Part shown: positions 20,959-29,828 of the stretch, piece after piece | Layout: every line of letters starts with the position of its first letter | Numbering within the stretch: the first letter of the stretch is position 1 | Assembly: GCA_910585245.1 (NCBI GenBank) | Contig: CAJUCO010000020.1 | Location: forward strand, 1 to 43,106 | Length of the DNA stretch: 43,106 nucleotides | Reading direction: 5' to 3' | Origin: an uncultured Oscillibacter sp. | GTDB lineage: Bacteria; Bacillota; Clostridia; Oscillospirales; Oscillospiraceae | Notes under the pieces: model-generated | Databases searched by the model: none | What the model saw: only the letters and a program-made list of their open reading frames with translations | What the model was told of the DNA's origin: nothing | Program-made: the position numbers and the translations under genes

Positions 20959-23625
20959 ATGAAACTCATGGTCATTGACGGAAACAGCATCATCAACCGG
21001 GCCTACTACGGCATCCGGCCTCTGACGAACCGGGAGGGGCTTTACACCCACGCCGTCTTTGGCTTTTTGACGACGCTTTTGCGTCTGGAAGGGGAGGAGG
21101 CTCCGGACGGGATTTGCGTCACCTTTGACCTCCACGCCCCCACCTTCCGCCACAAGGCGGACGCATCTTATAAGGCCACTCGAAAGCCCATGCCGGAGGA
21201 GCTGCGCCAACAGGTGCCGGTTTTAAAGGAGGTACTGGACGCGTTGAACATCCCCCGCTATGAACTGGAGGGCTGGGAGGCTGACGACTTGTTGGGAACC
21301 ATTTCCCGAACGTGCGAGGCGGCGGGCTGGGAATGCGTGGTGGTCACCGGGGATAAGGACAGCCTCCAACTCATTGATGGAGGGACAAAGGTGAAGCTGG
21401 TCTCCACCCGCATGGGCCAGACCACCACCGTGGACTACACGGAAGAGTTCTTCCGGGAGACTTACGGTTTCGACCCCATTCACATGATCGATCTCAAAGC
21501 GCTGATGGGAGACAGTTCCGACAATATCCCCGGCGTAAAGGGCGTGGGAGAGAAAACCGCCATGGGCCTGGTTCAGATGTATGGCTCGATTGATCATCTC
21601 TATGACCATATGCCCCAGATTGTGACCGCTCCGGAGACGCCTGCCAAACCGGGCGTTATTAAAAAGTTGTCGGAGGGGGAGGAGGCCGCCCGTCACTCCT
21701 ACTGGCTGGCCACTATCGTCACCGACGCGCCTCTGGATTTCCGGCCGGAGGACAACCTGCGCGTAGCTCCGGGGCCGGAGGCATATCCTCTGTTTTTGAA
21801 GCTGGAGTTTACAAAACTTATTGAGAAATTCCATCTCAGCCCGGAGGGCGCCCCGGTTCCGGAGACCCGAAAGAAGCCTGAGGCAGTTGTGGAGACGGTG
21901 ACGGACCCCGTTCGGGGAGAGGAACTGCTGGTCCTCTGGCAGGCGGCGGATCACGTGTCCCTGCTGATGAGGCCGGACTGCTCCGCCGTGGGAGTCTATT
22001 GCGAGACGGAAAAGGGCCCTGCCGTCATGGCGGAGCTGTTTTTTGAGCGCTACCAGGGGGACTGGAACGGCCTGTTGCGGGTCCTCTTTTCGGAGGAGGT
22101 CAAAAAAGTATCCCACAATGTGAAGGACTTGATGCGTACGCTGTTAGAAAACGGCCTGCCGGCGGAGGGGTTCCTCTTTGACACAGCCCTGGCGGCGTAT
22201 CTTCTGGACGCCACGGCGGGGAGCTACGACCTCCAACGCCTGTTCGTCACCTATTTTAACGAAGAACTGCCAAAACCTCTCTACCTGGAGCCGGACGCCT
22301 TTTCCCTTCTGGGGGACGGAGAGGCCGCCGTCTCCCTGGACAGCCATGTCACGGCGGTGGAGGCCCTGTATGGCGCATTAAAGGAAAGGCTCCAAGCTCG
22401 TAGCCAGTGGGGGCTTTTTAAAACCGCGGAACTCCCGCTTTGCCGGGTATTGGCGGAGATGGAGCGGACAGGTTGCGGCGTAGACGCCCGGGCCCTGCGG
22501 GACTTTGGCGAAAACCTCTCCGCCCGGATTGCCGGACAGGAGACCTCCATCTACGAGATGGCCGGGGGAAACTTTAACATCAATTCCCCAAAGCAGCTGG
22601 GGGAGGTGTTGTTCGAGCGTCTGGGCCTTCCCCACGGGAAGAAGACCAAGACCGGATGGTCCACCAACGCGGACGTGCTGGAAAAGCTCCGCTTCCAACA
22701 CCCCATTGTGGAGGCCGTGCTGGAATACCGGCAGTTTGCCAAGTTGAAATCCACCTATGCCGACGGCCTTTTAAAGGCCATGGACTCCGACGGACGGGTG
22801 CGGACACGGTTTCAGATGACCGTCACCGCCACGGGCCGCCTCAGTTCCACGGAGCCAAATCTCCAGAATATCCCCACCCGGACGGACCTTGGCAGCGAGT
22901 TCCGCCGGATGTTCACAGCGGAGGAGGGCTGTGTGCTGGTGGACGCGGATTACTCTCAAATTGAGCTGCGCATTCTGGCCCACATCGCAGGAGACGGGGA
23001 TATGTGCTCCGCCTTCCTGGCCGGGGGGGACTTCCATGCCGAGACGGCGGCCAAGGTCTTTCACGTGAACCGGGAGGAGGTTACCCACGAGATGCGCCGG
23101 AGGGCCAAGGCGGTGAATTTTGGCATTGTCTACGGCATTTCCGCCTTCTCCCTGAGTCAGGATCTGGGAGTTACCGTGGCCGAGGCCAAGGCGTATATGG
23201 AGGCGTACTTCGCCACGTTCCCCGGTGTGCGGCAATATATGGACGAGGTAGTCCGCAAGGCTCAGGAGACGGGCTATGTGGAAACCCTGTTCCACCGCCG
23301 CCGGGATCTGCCGGAGCTGACCTCCTCCAACAAAAATATGCAGTCCTTTGGCCAGCGGGTAGCGCTAAATATGCCCATCCAGGGTACGGCGGCGGACGTG
23401 ATGAAGCTGGCCATGGTGGCGGTTTGGAAACGCCTGAGAGCGGAAAAGCCCCAGGCGCGGCTGGCCCTTCAGGTTCACGACGAGCTGATTGTGGAGTGCC
23501 CCGAGGCAGAGGCAGAGGCCGTGGCCCGGCTTTTGGAGGAGGAGATGGAAAATGTGGTCCATCTCCGCGTTCCCCTGACGGCGGAGGCCCACTGGGGAAA
23601 GAACTGGCTGGAGGCCAAGGGATGA
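20959..23625 (+). CDS. polA: DNA polymerase I
   Basis: This 888-residue polymerase works in Okazaki-fragment processing and repair. The N-terminal 5' nuclease (about 1-290) shows DGNSIINRAYY, GWEADDLLG, TGDKDSLQL and GDSSDNIPGVKGVGEKTA. The middle domain lacks the DxE of 3'-5' exonuclease motif I, so proofreading is probably absent, as in Bacillus enzymes. The polymerase domain holds motif A DADYSQIELR (near 663), the O-helix RRRAKAVNFGIVYG and motif C HDELIVE (near 840). AGGAGGGAG precedes the ATG. It is the first gene of a tightly packed run. Confidence 0.97.
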   Translation: MKLMVIDGNSIINRAYYGIRPLTNREGLYTHAVFGFLTTLLRLEGEEAPDGICVTFDLHAPTFRHKADASYKATRKPMPEELRQQVPVLKEVLDALNIPRYELEGWEADDLLGTISRTCEAAGWECVVVTGDKDSLQLIDGGTKVKLVSTRMGQTTTVDYTEEFFRETYGFDPIHMIDLKALMGDSSDNIPGVKGVGEKTAMGLVQMYGSIDHLYDHMPQIVTAPETPAKPGVIKKLSEGEEAARHSYWLATIVTDAPLDFRPEDNLRVAPGPEAYPLFLKLEFTKLIEKFHLSPEGAPVPETRKKPEAVVETVTDPVRGEELLVLWQAADHVSLLMRPDCSAVGVYCETEKGPAVMAELFFERYQGDWNGLLRVLFSEEVKKVSHNVKDLMRTLLENGLPAEGFLFDTALAAYLLDATAGSYDLQRLFVTYFNEELPKPLYLEPDAFSLLGDGEAAVSLDSHVTAVEALYGALKERLQARSQWGLFKTAELPLCRVLAEMERTGCGVDARALRDFGENLSARIAGQETSIYEMAGGNFNINSPKQLGEVLFERLGLPHGKKTKTGWSTNADVLEKLRFQHPIVEAVLEYRQFAKLKSTYADGLLKAMDSDGRVRTRFQMTVTATGRLSSTEPNLQNIPTRTDLGSEFRRMFTAEEGCVLVDADYSQIELRILAHIAGDGDMCSAFLAGGDFHAETAAKVFHVNREEVTHEMRRRAKAVNFGIVYGISAFSLSQDLGVTVAEAKAYMEAYFATFPGVRQYMDEVVRKAQETGYVETLFHRRRDLPELTSSNKNMQSFGQRVALNMPIQGTAADVMKLAMVAVWKRLRAEKPQARLALQVHDELIVECPEAEAEAVARLLEEEMENVVHLRVPLTAEAHWGKNWLEAKG

Positions 23626-23858
23626 CGGAGCGGCTGGGCTTTTCCCGGTTGGGGGCGCTATTTCCGCTGCCCCCGGGCGAGGGCGGATTTCACCGCCGGT
23701 TTTCCGGGCGTCCCCGTGGCGAAGCGGGCTTGCCGGTGTTGCCGCCTTTCCCGCTGGGAATTTACAGCTGGGGGCGGTGGATGCTGCCGGGGGGCGTGGT
23801 TTTGGGCATTGGGCATACCGGCATTCACTTAGGCTATAGAAGGGAGGCGCCGGTGTGA
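23622..23858 (+). CDS. small overlapping ORF between polA and the kinase gene, doubtful
   Basis: This 78-codon frame starts in an ATGA overlap with the polA stop, with GGAGG upstream, and ends in a GTGTGA overlap with the next gene. That is the geometry of translationally coupled genes. The product (MTERLGFSRLGALFPLPPGE, then rich in Gly, Pro and Arg) has no recognised domain and looks partly like random GC-rich coding. Either it is a real small protein, or the overlaps are chance and the 230 bases are a spacer carrying the next ribosome site. Confidence 0.4.
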   Translation: MTERLGFSRLGALFPLPPGEGGFHRRFSGRPRGEAGLPVLPPFPLGIYSWGRWMLPGGVVLGIGHTGIHLGYRREAPV

Positions 23859-24355
23859 AACGGCTGTACTTCATCGGCGGCCCCATGGGCGTGGGGAAAA
23901 CCACTGTCTGCCGGGAACTCCAGAGGCGGCTGGATCACAGCGTCTTTCTGGACGGGGACTGGTGCTGGGACGGGAATCCCTTCCAGGTGACGGAGGAAAC
24001 CCGGGCCATGGTGACGGAAAATATCTGCTTCCTTTTAAACAATTTCCTTCGCTGCTCCGCCTATGACCATGTGATTTTCTGTTGGGTGCTCCACCAACAG
24101 ACGATTTTAGACGGCCTCTTGTCTCGTCTGGATACCCGGGAATGCCGGGTCCGGGCCGTATCCCTGCTGGCCTCGCCGGAGGCCCTGGCCGCTCGAATTG
24201 AAAGCGATGTTCAAAAGGGACGGCGGGACGGGGGAGCGCTGGAGCGGAGCTTGCGTTATCTTCCGCTGTACGCCGCCTTGGATACGGACAAGCTGGATGT
24301 CTCCCGCCTGACGCCCGGGGAGGCGGCGGAGCGGATTTTGGAGGGGTGGTTATGA
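23855..24355 (+). CDS. P-loop nucleotide kinase-like protein
   Basis: This 166-residue protein has Walker A GGPMGVGKTT (8-17) at the extreme N-terminus and a VFLDGDWCWD segment (about 30-40). An Arg-rich lid region, ARIESDVQKGRRDGGALERS (about 107-126), follows. The layout is that of small P-loop kinases or phosphotransferases of the AAA_33/AAA_18 type. Substrate unknown. The GTG start at 23855 follows AGGGAGG. Its stop overlaps the next gene by ATGA. Confidence 0.75.
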   Translation: MKRLYFIGGPMGVGKTTVCRELQRRLDHSVFLDGDWCWDGNPFQVTEETRAMVTENICFLLNNFLRCSAYDHVIFCWVLHQQTILDGLLSRLDTRECRVRAVSLLASPEALAARIESDVQKGRRDGGALERSLRYLPLYAALDTDKLDVSRLTPGEAAERILEGWL

Positions 24356-25197
24356 AACGGTTCGTCATCCTGATGGGCGTGGCGGGGGTGTCCCTCTCCG
24401 CCGTCTTTGTCCGCTGGTCCACGGCCCCGTCCCTGGTGCTGGCCTTTTACCGCATGGCGTTTTCGGCTCTGCTGCTGGCCCCTCTGGCGGTTGTCCGGCG
24501 GGAGGAATTTCGGGCTCTCCGGCGGCGGGAGACGCTGTTGAGCCTTCTCAGCGGGGCTTTTCTGGGGGTCCACTTTGCCTGTTATTTCGAGTCTCTCCGC
24601 TGGACCTCCATCGCGGCGGCGGTGGTGCTGGTGGACACGGAGGTTTTGTTTGTGGCCCTGGCCTCGGTGCTGGTTTTGGGAAAGAAACTCAGCGGGCGGG
24701 CCTGGACGGCGGTGCTGTTGGCCTTTGGCGGCGGCGTGGCGGTGGCCTTGGCGGACGCCTCGGGAGGGTCCGCCCTCCGGGGGAATCTGTTTGCCCTGAC
24801 AGGGTCCGTGTGCATGGCGGTGTATACCATGCTGGGGGCCGTTTGCAGGAGGAGTCTTTCCACCACCGTGTACACGTCTTTGGTTTATGTCTCGGCAACG
24901 GGGACCGTACTGGCCGCGGCTTTGGCAGGGGGGTGGGCCCTTGCCGGTTGGGGCCCTGTCAACCTGCTGGCGGGCCTGGGCATGGCGGTGTTTTGCACCC
25001 TGCTGGGCCACAGCGTGTTTAGCTGGGGCCTCAAGTACCTGCCTCCGGCCTTCATCTCCACGGCGAATTTGCTGGAGCCGGTGCTGGCCTCCGTGTGGGG
25101 GCTGTTGCTTTTCAAAGAGCGGCCGGGGCCGCTGGTAGTCCTGGGCGGCGGGATCATACTGCTGGGCATTGCCCTCTACAGCCGGGAGGAGGCATAA
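24352..25197 (+). CDS. EamA/DMT-family transporter
   Basis: This 281-residue transporter has about ten hydrophobic helices in two EamA repeats (about 5-135 and 145-278). It has the family segments FVRWSTAPSLVLAFYRM and LLEPVLASVWGLLLFKERPG. The start at 24352 is chosen for the ATGA overlap with the kinase gene; an in-frame GTG two codons upstream is less likely. It resembles the transporter at 2447 only at family level and lacks its strong internal repeat. Substrate unknown. Confidence 0.85.
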   Translation: MKRFVILMGVAGVSLSAVFVRWSTAPSLVLAFYRMAFSALLLAPLAVVRREEFRALRRRETLLSLLSGAFLGVHFACYFESLRWTSIAAAVVLVDTEVLFVALASVLVLGKKLSGRAWTAVLLAFGGGVAVALADASGGSALRGNLFALTGSVCMAVYTMLGAVCRRSLSTTVYTSLVYVSATGTVLAAALAGGWALAGWGPVNLLAGLGMAVFCTLLGHSVFSWGLKYLPPAFISTANLLEPVLASVWGLLLFKERPGPLVVLGGGIILLGIALYSREEA

Positions 25198-25213
25198 GAA
25201 GAAGGGAGGACCC

Positions 25214-26392
25214 TTGGGAAAACAGTCGCCATGGAAAAAGCGGTTTTGTACCGTCCTTTTGCTGAGTCTCCTTTGCTATATGCTTCTGGTGGAGTTCGGC
25301 GATATCGTCCTGTTTTTCGCGGGCATATTTATCCTGTCGGCCCTGTGGGTGTATGGGTGGAGCTGGTGGAGGGAACGCCGGAACCGCCTGCGCCGGGAAA
25401 AGGAGAACGCGGACCGGGTGGAAGCCCAACAGGCGGCGGCCGGCCGCCGCCGGGAGGCCTGCCGGGAGACCCGGTACTCCCCGGAGGAGCGAAAGCGGGT
25501 GGAGGAGCGCATTTTGCAGGACCTGGGCCCCATCGCAGCCTGGGACCGGAAGGAACTGGGGAATGTGCTGGACATCGACGTGGCCCTGGTCTCACCGACA
25601 AAGCGCCTGCCCTTCTGGAAAGCTGTCACTGTGGGGGCGGGAGCTTGTACCATCGAAGCCGGAGGATATCAGATAAATCCCGAGCGGATCGAGCTGGTGA
25701 TGGCCCTGCCGCCGGACTGGGATCCGGAGGAGGACTGGCCGGGACGGATTCTGTCGGGCGTGGCCTGGGACTGCTTGATTACCCAGGGATTTATTGGCTA
25801 TTCTATCTGCCGGGGAGTGAGTCTGACTGCTGTAGGCTTCGCCGGAGCCGTTACGGACAGCGAATTTCCAGGGATGCCGGAGCTGGCGCACACCGCTATG
25901 CCGGGGGCGTCATCCGTGAAATTCTATTGGGTAGTCCCGCTTTTAAAGCCGGAGCTGGAGTATGTGTGCCGGAGGGGCTACGGCAATCTAGAGCGGCGTG
26001 TTCCGGTCTCCCGCTCCTGGGCGGACCCGAAGCGCAGGCCCTGGGTGGACCCTGTGACGTGGTTTCAGGAGGACATTGCCCCCTTTGTCTGGTCTGAGGA
26101 CAAAGAACGCTTTTGCCTGGGGCTGGAGACAGGGGACTTTCACCGGGAGCTGTTTTTCCGGGTAGGACTGTGGGGCACGGGCTGGGACTGGGAGCGGCTG
26201 GTCCGGGAGTACTTGTGGCAGTACCTGCCAAACGACAGGCCCTTTGTGGAATACGCCTGTGAGGAACGGGTCTTTTTCGCCGCCTCGGAGGACCGGGAGA
26301 TTATGGAGCGGCTGGCTTTAGGCCTCTCGGACCTTTTGCGGGACGACTGGGCCGGTGCCAAACGGCTGCTGGCCCCGGACGGGCGGTGGTGA
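25214..26392 (+). CDS. membrane protein with a SUFU-like domain
   Basis: This protein of about 392 residues has two hydrophobic helices near the N-terminus (about 10-27 and 30-50). A charged coiled-coil rich in Arg and Glu follows (about 55-105). The C-terminal region recalls the suppressor-of-fused (SUFU) fold: ERIELVMALPPDWDPEEDWP, then VKFYWVVPLLKPELEYV. In bacteria SUFU-like domains occur in immunity-type and uncharacterised proteins. The start is uncertain. TTG at 25214 follows GGGAGGA; ATG at 25169 would overlap the previous gene by 29 bases. It lies 16 bases after the EamA gene and probably belongs to the same unit. Confidence 0.6.
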   Translation: MGKQSPWKKRFCTVLLLSLLCYMLLVEFGDIVLFFAGIFILSALWVYGWSWWRERRNRLRREKENADRVEAQQAAAGRRREACRETRYSPEERKRVEERILQDLGPIAAWDRKELGNVLDIDVALVSPTKRLPFWKAVTVGAGACTIEAGGYQINPERIELVMALPPDWDPEEDWPGRILSGVAWDCLITQGFIGYSICRGVSLTAVGFAGAVTDSEFPGMPELAHTAMPGASSVKFYWVVPLLKPELEYVCRRGYGNLERRVPVSRSWADPKRRPWVDPVTWFQEDIAPFVWSEDKERFCLGLETGDFHRELFFRVGLWGTGWDWERLVREYLWQYLPNDRPFVEYACEERVFFAASEDREIMERLALGLSDLLRDDWAGAKRLLAPDGRW

Positions 26393-26415
26393 CATAGGAA
26401 GGAGTTTTCGGTTTT

Positions 26416-26892
26416 ATGGAGCGGAAAAAGAAGGTCCAAATCGTCCCCATGAACGGGGACCATCTGGACGAGGTGGCGGAGCTGGAGCGGCTCTGCTTTC
26501 CGGACCCCTGGTCTCGAAATATGTTGAAAGAAGAGCTGGAAAACGACCTGGCGGCCTTTTTGGTGGCCCTGGACGAACAGGGGACCGTAGTGGGCTATGC
26601 GGGGCTTCAGGTGGTGCTGGACGAGGGGTATATTCTAAACGTGGCGGTCCGGCCGGACTGCCGCCGCCAGGGCGTGGCGGGACAGCTTTTGAACGTGTTT
26701 TTGAACTTCGCCAAGGGAAACCAGCTGGCCTTTTTGACTCTGGAGGTCCGGGCCTCCAACTACGCCGCCATTGCCCTCTATGGAAGCCGGGGCTTCCGGG
26801 GCATGGGGCGGCGGAAAAATTACTATGAACACCCCAGGGAGGACGCGGTCATTATGACCCTGGACCTCGCCGGGGAGCAGGAGGACGTATGA
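26416..26892 (+). CDS. rimI: ribosomal-protein-alanine N-acetyltransferase RimI
   Basis: This 158-residue GNAT-fold enzyme acetylates a protein N-terminus. Characteristic segments are LERLCFPDPWS, the acetyl-CoA loop VRPDCRRQGVAGQLL, LEVRASNYAAIALYGSRGF and the C-terminal RRKNYYEHPREDAVIM. GGAAGGAG precedes the ATG. The rimI-tsaD neighbourhood is common in Firmicutes, usually with tsaB and tsaE, which are not in this window. It overlaps the next gene by ATGA. Confidence 0.92.
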   Translation: MERKKKVQIVPMNGDHLDEVAELERLCFPDPWSRNMLKEELENDLAAFLVALDEQGTVVGYAGLQVVLDEGYILNVAVRPDCRRQGVAGQLLNVFLNFAKGNQLAFLTLEVRASNYAAIALYGSRGFRGMGRRKNYYEHPREDAVIMTLDLAGEQEDV

Positions 26893-27488
26893 CGGAACTG
26901 AGATTGGCCTCGCCGGAACAGGTGGCGATGGTCTACGAGCGGGATTTGCGGTCCGCGTTTCCCCCGGCGGAGCTGAAACCCCTGGCTAACATTCAAGATA
27001 TGTGCCGGGAGGGCTGCTACCAACCCTGGTGCCTCTTTGACGGGGAGGAGATCGTGGGGGAGTGCTTCCTCTGGCTGGGCCATCCGGGCTGGGACTTGCT
27101 GGACTACCTCTGTGTGACGGAAAGTCACCGGAACGGAGGCGAAGGGGCCCGGATGTTGGAATTGCTCCGCCGGACGAAGCCGGAGTCGGTGATCTTGATT
27201 GAGAGCGAAGCTCCCTGCCACGCCCCGGACCCGGGGCTGGCGGAGCGCCGCCTGGGTTTTTATGCCCGCTGCGGTTGCCGGACCGCCGGATACGACACGG
27301 ACGTCTTTGGCGCCCACTACAAGATTCTCTACCTCTGGCCGTCGTCTCTTCCGGATGAGAGGCTGATGGAGGAAAACCGCTTTATCTATCAAAACCGCTT
27401 CTCCCAGGAGAAGTACAACCGTTACGTCCGCATTCCCAGAGATCCGGCGGCGTCACCCATGGCGCAAGTGCCCTGGAACGAAGATTGA
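26889..27488 (+). CDS. GNAT-family N-acetyltransferase
   Basis: This 199-residue protein is of GNAT fold: LDYLCVTESHRNGGEGARMLELL fits beta4-motif A with a relaxed acetyl-CoA loop, and RRLGFYARCGCR fits the C-terminal motif. Substrate unknown. A tail of about 30 residues (SQEKYNRYVRIPRD...) lies beyond the core. It sits between rimI and tsaD, overlapping rimI by ATGA and ending 12 bases before tsaD, so it is translated with tRNA- and protein-modifying genes. Confidence 0.8.
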   Translation: MTELRLASPEQVAMVYERDLRSAFPPAELKPLANIQDMCREGCYQPWCLFDGEEIVGECFLWLGHPGWDLLDYLCVTESHRNGGEGARMLELLRRTKPESVILIESEAPCHAPDPGLAERRLGFYARCGCRTAGYDTDVFGAHYKILYLWPSSLPDERLMEENRFIYQNRFSQEKYNRYVRIPRDPAASPMAQVPWNED

Positions 27489-27500
27489 AGGAGAGGCCCC

Positions 27501-28523
27501 ATGAAAATAATCGGTTTTGAGTCCTCCTGCGACGAGACGGCGGTCTCCGTTGTGGAAGACGGGCGGAAGGTGCTGTCCGACGCCGTTGCCTCCCAGGTGG
27601 AGATACACGCTTTGTACGGCGGCGTGGTGCCGGAAATCGCCTCCCGCAAGCACGTGGAGGCCATCGCCGCCCTGACGGAGAAGGCCCTGGAGGACGCGGG
27701 CTGCACCCGAGGGGACATCGACGCTGTAGCCGTGACCTGCGCGCCGGGGCTCATCGGCGCGGTACTGGTGGGAGTGAGCTTTGCGAAGTCCGTGGCCCTG
27801 GGCCTGGGGGTTCCCCTGGTTCCCGTGCACCATATCCGGGGCCACATTGCCGCCAACTATCTGGCCTTTCCGGAGCTGGAGCCCCCCTTCCTTGCCCTGG
27901 CCATCTCCGGGGGAAATACCCTGCTCATCGACGTGGCGGGCTACACGGATATGCGGATTTTGGGGGGCACCCGGGACGACGCGGCGGGGGAGTGTTTTGA
28001 CAAAGCGGCCCGGGTGCTGGGGCTCAGCTACCCCGGCGGAAAGCCCATGGACGATTTGGGGAGACAGTCGGCGGGAGGCGTGTACCAATTGCCCCACGCC
28101 CAGGTGGACGGCGCCCCCCTGGACATGAGCTTTTCCGGGTTGAAGACAGCAGTGGTGAATCTGGCCCATCACGCCGGACAGGTGGGAGAAGAGCTGGACC
28201 GGGCGGCGCTGGCGCGGGATTTCTCCCAGGCGGTCAGTGATACGCTGGTCCCCAGGACTATGGAGGCGGCGCGGCTTGCCGGGCGGAAAACCGTGGTGGC
28301 CGCCGGAGGCGTGGCCGCCAACAGCGTGATTCGGGCGGACTTGGAGCGGGCCTGCCGGAAGGCGGGGTGCAAGCTCTATCTGCCGCCCCTGCGCCTTTGC
28401 GGGGACAATGGGGCCATGATCGCCGCCCAGGGCTATTATGAGTTTTTGGCGGGCCACACGGCGGGGATGGAGCTAAACGCCTATGCCACCCGGGACATTG
28501 CCGAAGAGCTGAAAAACCCGTGA
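27501..28523 (+). CDS. tsaD: tRNA threonylcarbamoyltransferase TsaD
   Basis: This 340-residue enzyme, with partner proteins, attaches threonylcarbamoyl to A37 of ANN-decoding tRNAs (t6A). It begins MKIIGFESSCDETAVSVV. The iron-ligand segment VPVHHIRGHIAANY, the FSGLKTAV motif and the ASHKA-fold AAGGVAANS are present. Length is normal. GGAGAGG lies before the ATG. It ends the run begun by rimI; its stop codon is inside a hairpin. Confidence 0.97.
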   Translation: MKIIGFESSCDETAVSVVEDGRKVLSDAVASQVEIHALYGGVVPEIASRKHVEAIAALTEKALEDAGCTRGDIDAVAVTCAPGLIGAVLVGVSFAKSVALGLGVPLVPVHHIRGHIAANYLAFPELEPPFLALAISGGNTLLIDVAGYTDMRILGGTRDDAAGECFDKAARVLGLSYPGGKPMDDLGRQSAGGVYQLPHAQVDGAPLDMSFSGLKTAVVNLAHHAGQVGEELDRAALARDFSQAVSDTLVPRTMEAARLAGRKTVVAAGGVAANSVIRADLERACRKAGCKLYLPPLRLCGDNGAMIAAQGYYEFLAGHTAGMELNAYATRDIAEELKNP

Positions 28524-28542
28524 AGGGAGATCCCTTCACGGG
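28517..28542 (+). terminator. hairpin over the tsaD stop codon
   Basis: CCCGTGAAGGGA pairs with TCCCTTCACGGG around two bases; the tsaD TGA is within the left arm. No T tract follows, so it may protect the RNA end or be a weak terminator. Confidence 0.6.
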
Positions 28543-28609
28543 TGCGCTTGTGGAAAAGCCCCGAATGTTTCCAGGCGGGAGAAGAGCGGGCTGCGAGAGG
28601 CTGCGCCCA

Positions 28610-28644
28610 GGCGCCTTTTAAGGCGCAACCGCCGCCGGCGGTTT
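28610..28644. repeat. two short palindromes before the MGMT stop
   Basis: GCGCCTT/AAGGCGC around TT and AACCGCC/GGCGGTT lie between convergent tsaD and the MGMT gene. They are possible 3'-end structures of the minus-strand transcript. No clear T tract. Confidence 0.45.
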
Positions 28645-28983
28645 CTATAGCGTAGATCCCCCCAAAGGGCCTCCTCCCGTTTTCCCATCCCACCGGCACG
28701 TCTCCAGATCCACGGTGCCGTCCAAACGGAAGACTACGCCCTCCGCCTCCAGCAGGGCTCGCTGAGTGCCGGGGCCGTGAATGTCGAAGGCGACCTTGGT
28801 GCCGCCAAAACGGTCCACCACCCGGTGACAGGGGACAGAGGGGTCCCGGCAGTCCGCCATGGCGTAGCCCACCGTTCGGGCGCAGCGGGGCATTCCTGCC
28901 AGACGGGCGATCTGGCCATAAGTCGCCACCTTTCCGGCGGGAACCTGCCGGACGATTTCCCGAAAAAGGGCAAAGACGCTCAT
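28645..28983 (-). CDS. MGMT family DNA-alkylation repair protein
   Basis: This 112-residue protein has the O6-alkylguanine transferase DNA-binding domain alone: VPAGKVATYGQIARLAGMPRCARTVG, then VPCHRVV with Cys52 where the acceptor cysteine sits. Alkyltransferase-like (ATL) proteins have Trp there, so this short protein may be an active transferase or a lesion-recognition factor. It lacks the N-terminal domain of Ogt. The start overlaps the hydrolase stop by ATGA, so the two genes are co-translated. Function in repair is a family inference. Confidence 0.85.
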   Translation of the reverse strand: MSVFALFREIVRQVPAGKVATYGQIARLAGMPRCARTVGYAMADCRDPSVPCHRVVDRFGGTKVAFDIHGPGTQRALLEAEGVVFRLDGTVDLETCRWDGKTGGGPLGGSTL

Positions 28984-29795
28984 AGCTCCCGAATCTCATA
29001 GAGGTCCGTCCGGCGGGCGGAGAGAATGGGGAGTTGCCGCCGGACGGCCTCGACGCGGTTTAGGTCCAGATCCGCGTACAGGGTGGCCTCCTCCGCCCCG
29101 GCCCGGCAAAGGACGCTTCCCCAGGGGTCCACGGCGATGGAGTTTCCATAGGCCACATAAGAGGCCGTCTCATCCCTGGCAGGGGAGACGCCCACGGTGA
29201 AGCACTGGTTGTCCACAGCCCGCTGGCGGAACAGCAGCTCCCAGTGAGCGGGGCCGGTGGTCATGTTGAAAGCGGCGGGGACGAAAACGCACTTGGCCCC
29301 CCGGAGGCACATACACCGGATCAACTCCTCAAACCGGAGATCAAAGCAGACGCAAAGTCCCATAGTACCGAATTCCGTTTCAAAGGTGGTGACTGCGTTG
29401 CCTGGGGCGAGGGTCTCAGACTCCATAAAACGCTGTCCCCCCTCCACGTCGATGTCGAAGAGATGGACCTTGCGGTGCTTGGCAAGAAGTTCCCCCCTAC
29501 GCCCGTATACATAGGAGGTGTTGTAGAGCCGGTTTCCCTCCAATTCCGGCAAAGATCCGCCCACCACATACAGTTCCAGTTCCGCCGCCAGAGCGGACAG
29601 GGTCTTCTGGGCCTCTCCGCCGGAGCGCTCCCCATAGGCCTGAAAGCAGGCGTTGTCATAGGGGCAACAAAACATCTCCGGTAAGACGGCGATGTCCGCC
29701 TCCCTGGCCTTGGCCTCCCGGAGGCGGCGGCAGGCGGTTTCGAGGTTTTCCCTCTTGTCCCTTGTCACCGGCATTTGAATGAGTGCGGCGCGCAT
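28980..29795 (-). CDS. carbon-nitrogen hydrolase, omega-amidase (Nit2)-like
   Basis: This 271-residue nitrilase-superfamily hydrolase has the triad Glu40 in VLPEMFCCPYDN, Lys109 in HRKVHLFDID and Cys150 in GLCVCFDLRFEEL. The sequence resembles omega-amidase/Nit2, which deaminates alpha-ketoglutaramate or succinamate. Length is normal. The ATG at 29795 follows AAGGAGG; a longer in-frame extension to 29870 runs through the promoter and is rejected. First gene of a two-gene unit with MGMT, divergent from yjbQ. Confidence 0.9.
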   Translation of the reverse strand: MRAALIQMPVTRDKRENLETACRRLREAKAREADIAVLPEMFCCPYDNACFQAYGERSGGEAQKTLSALAAELELYVVGGSLPELEGNRLYNTSYVYGRRGELLAKHRKVHLFDIDVEGGQRFMESETLAPGNAVTTFETEFGTMGLCVCFDLRFEELIRCMCLRGAKCVFVPAAFNMTTGPAHWELLFRQRAVDNQCFTVGVSPARDETASYVAYGNSIAVDPWGSVLCRAGAEEATLYADLDLNRVEAVRRQLPILSARRTDLYEIREL

Positions 29796-29828
29796 AGGCA
29801 GTCCTCCTTGTTGGATTGTTATAAATGG

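Noticed and set aside
28610..28644. Strong terminator after the MGMT gene
   Set aside because: Palindromes are present but no T tract follows on the minus strand, so it is listed only as a repeat.
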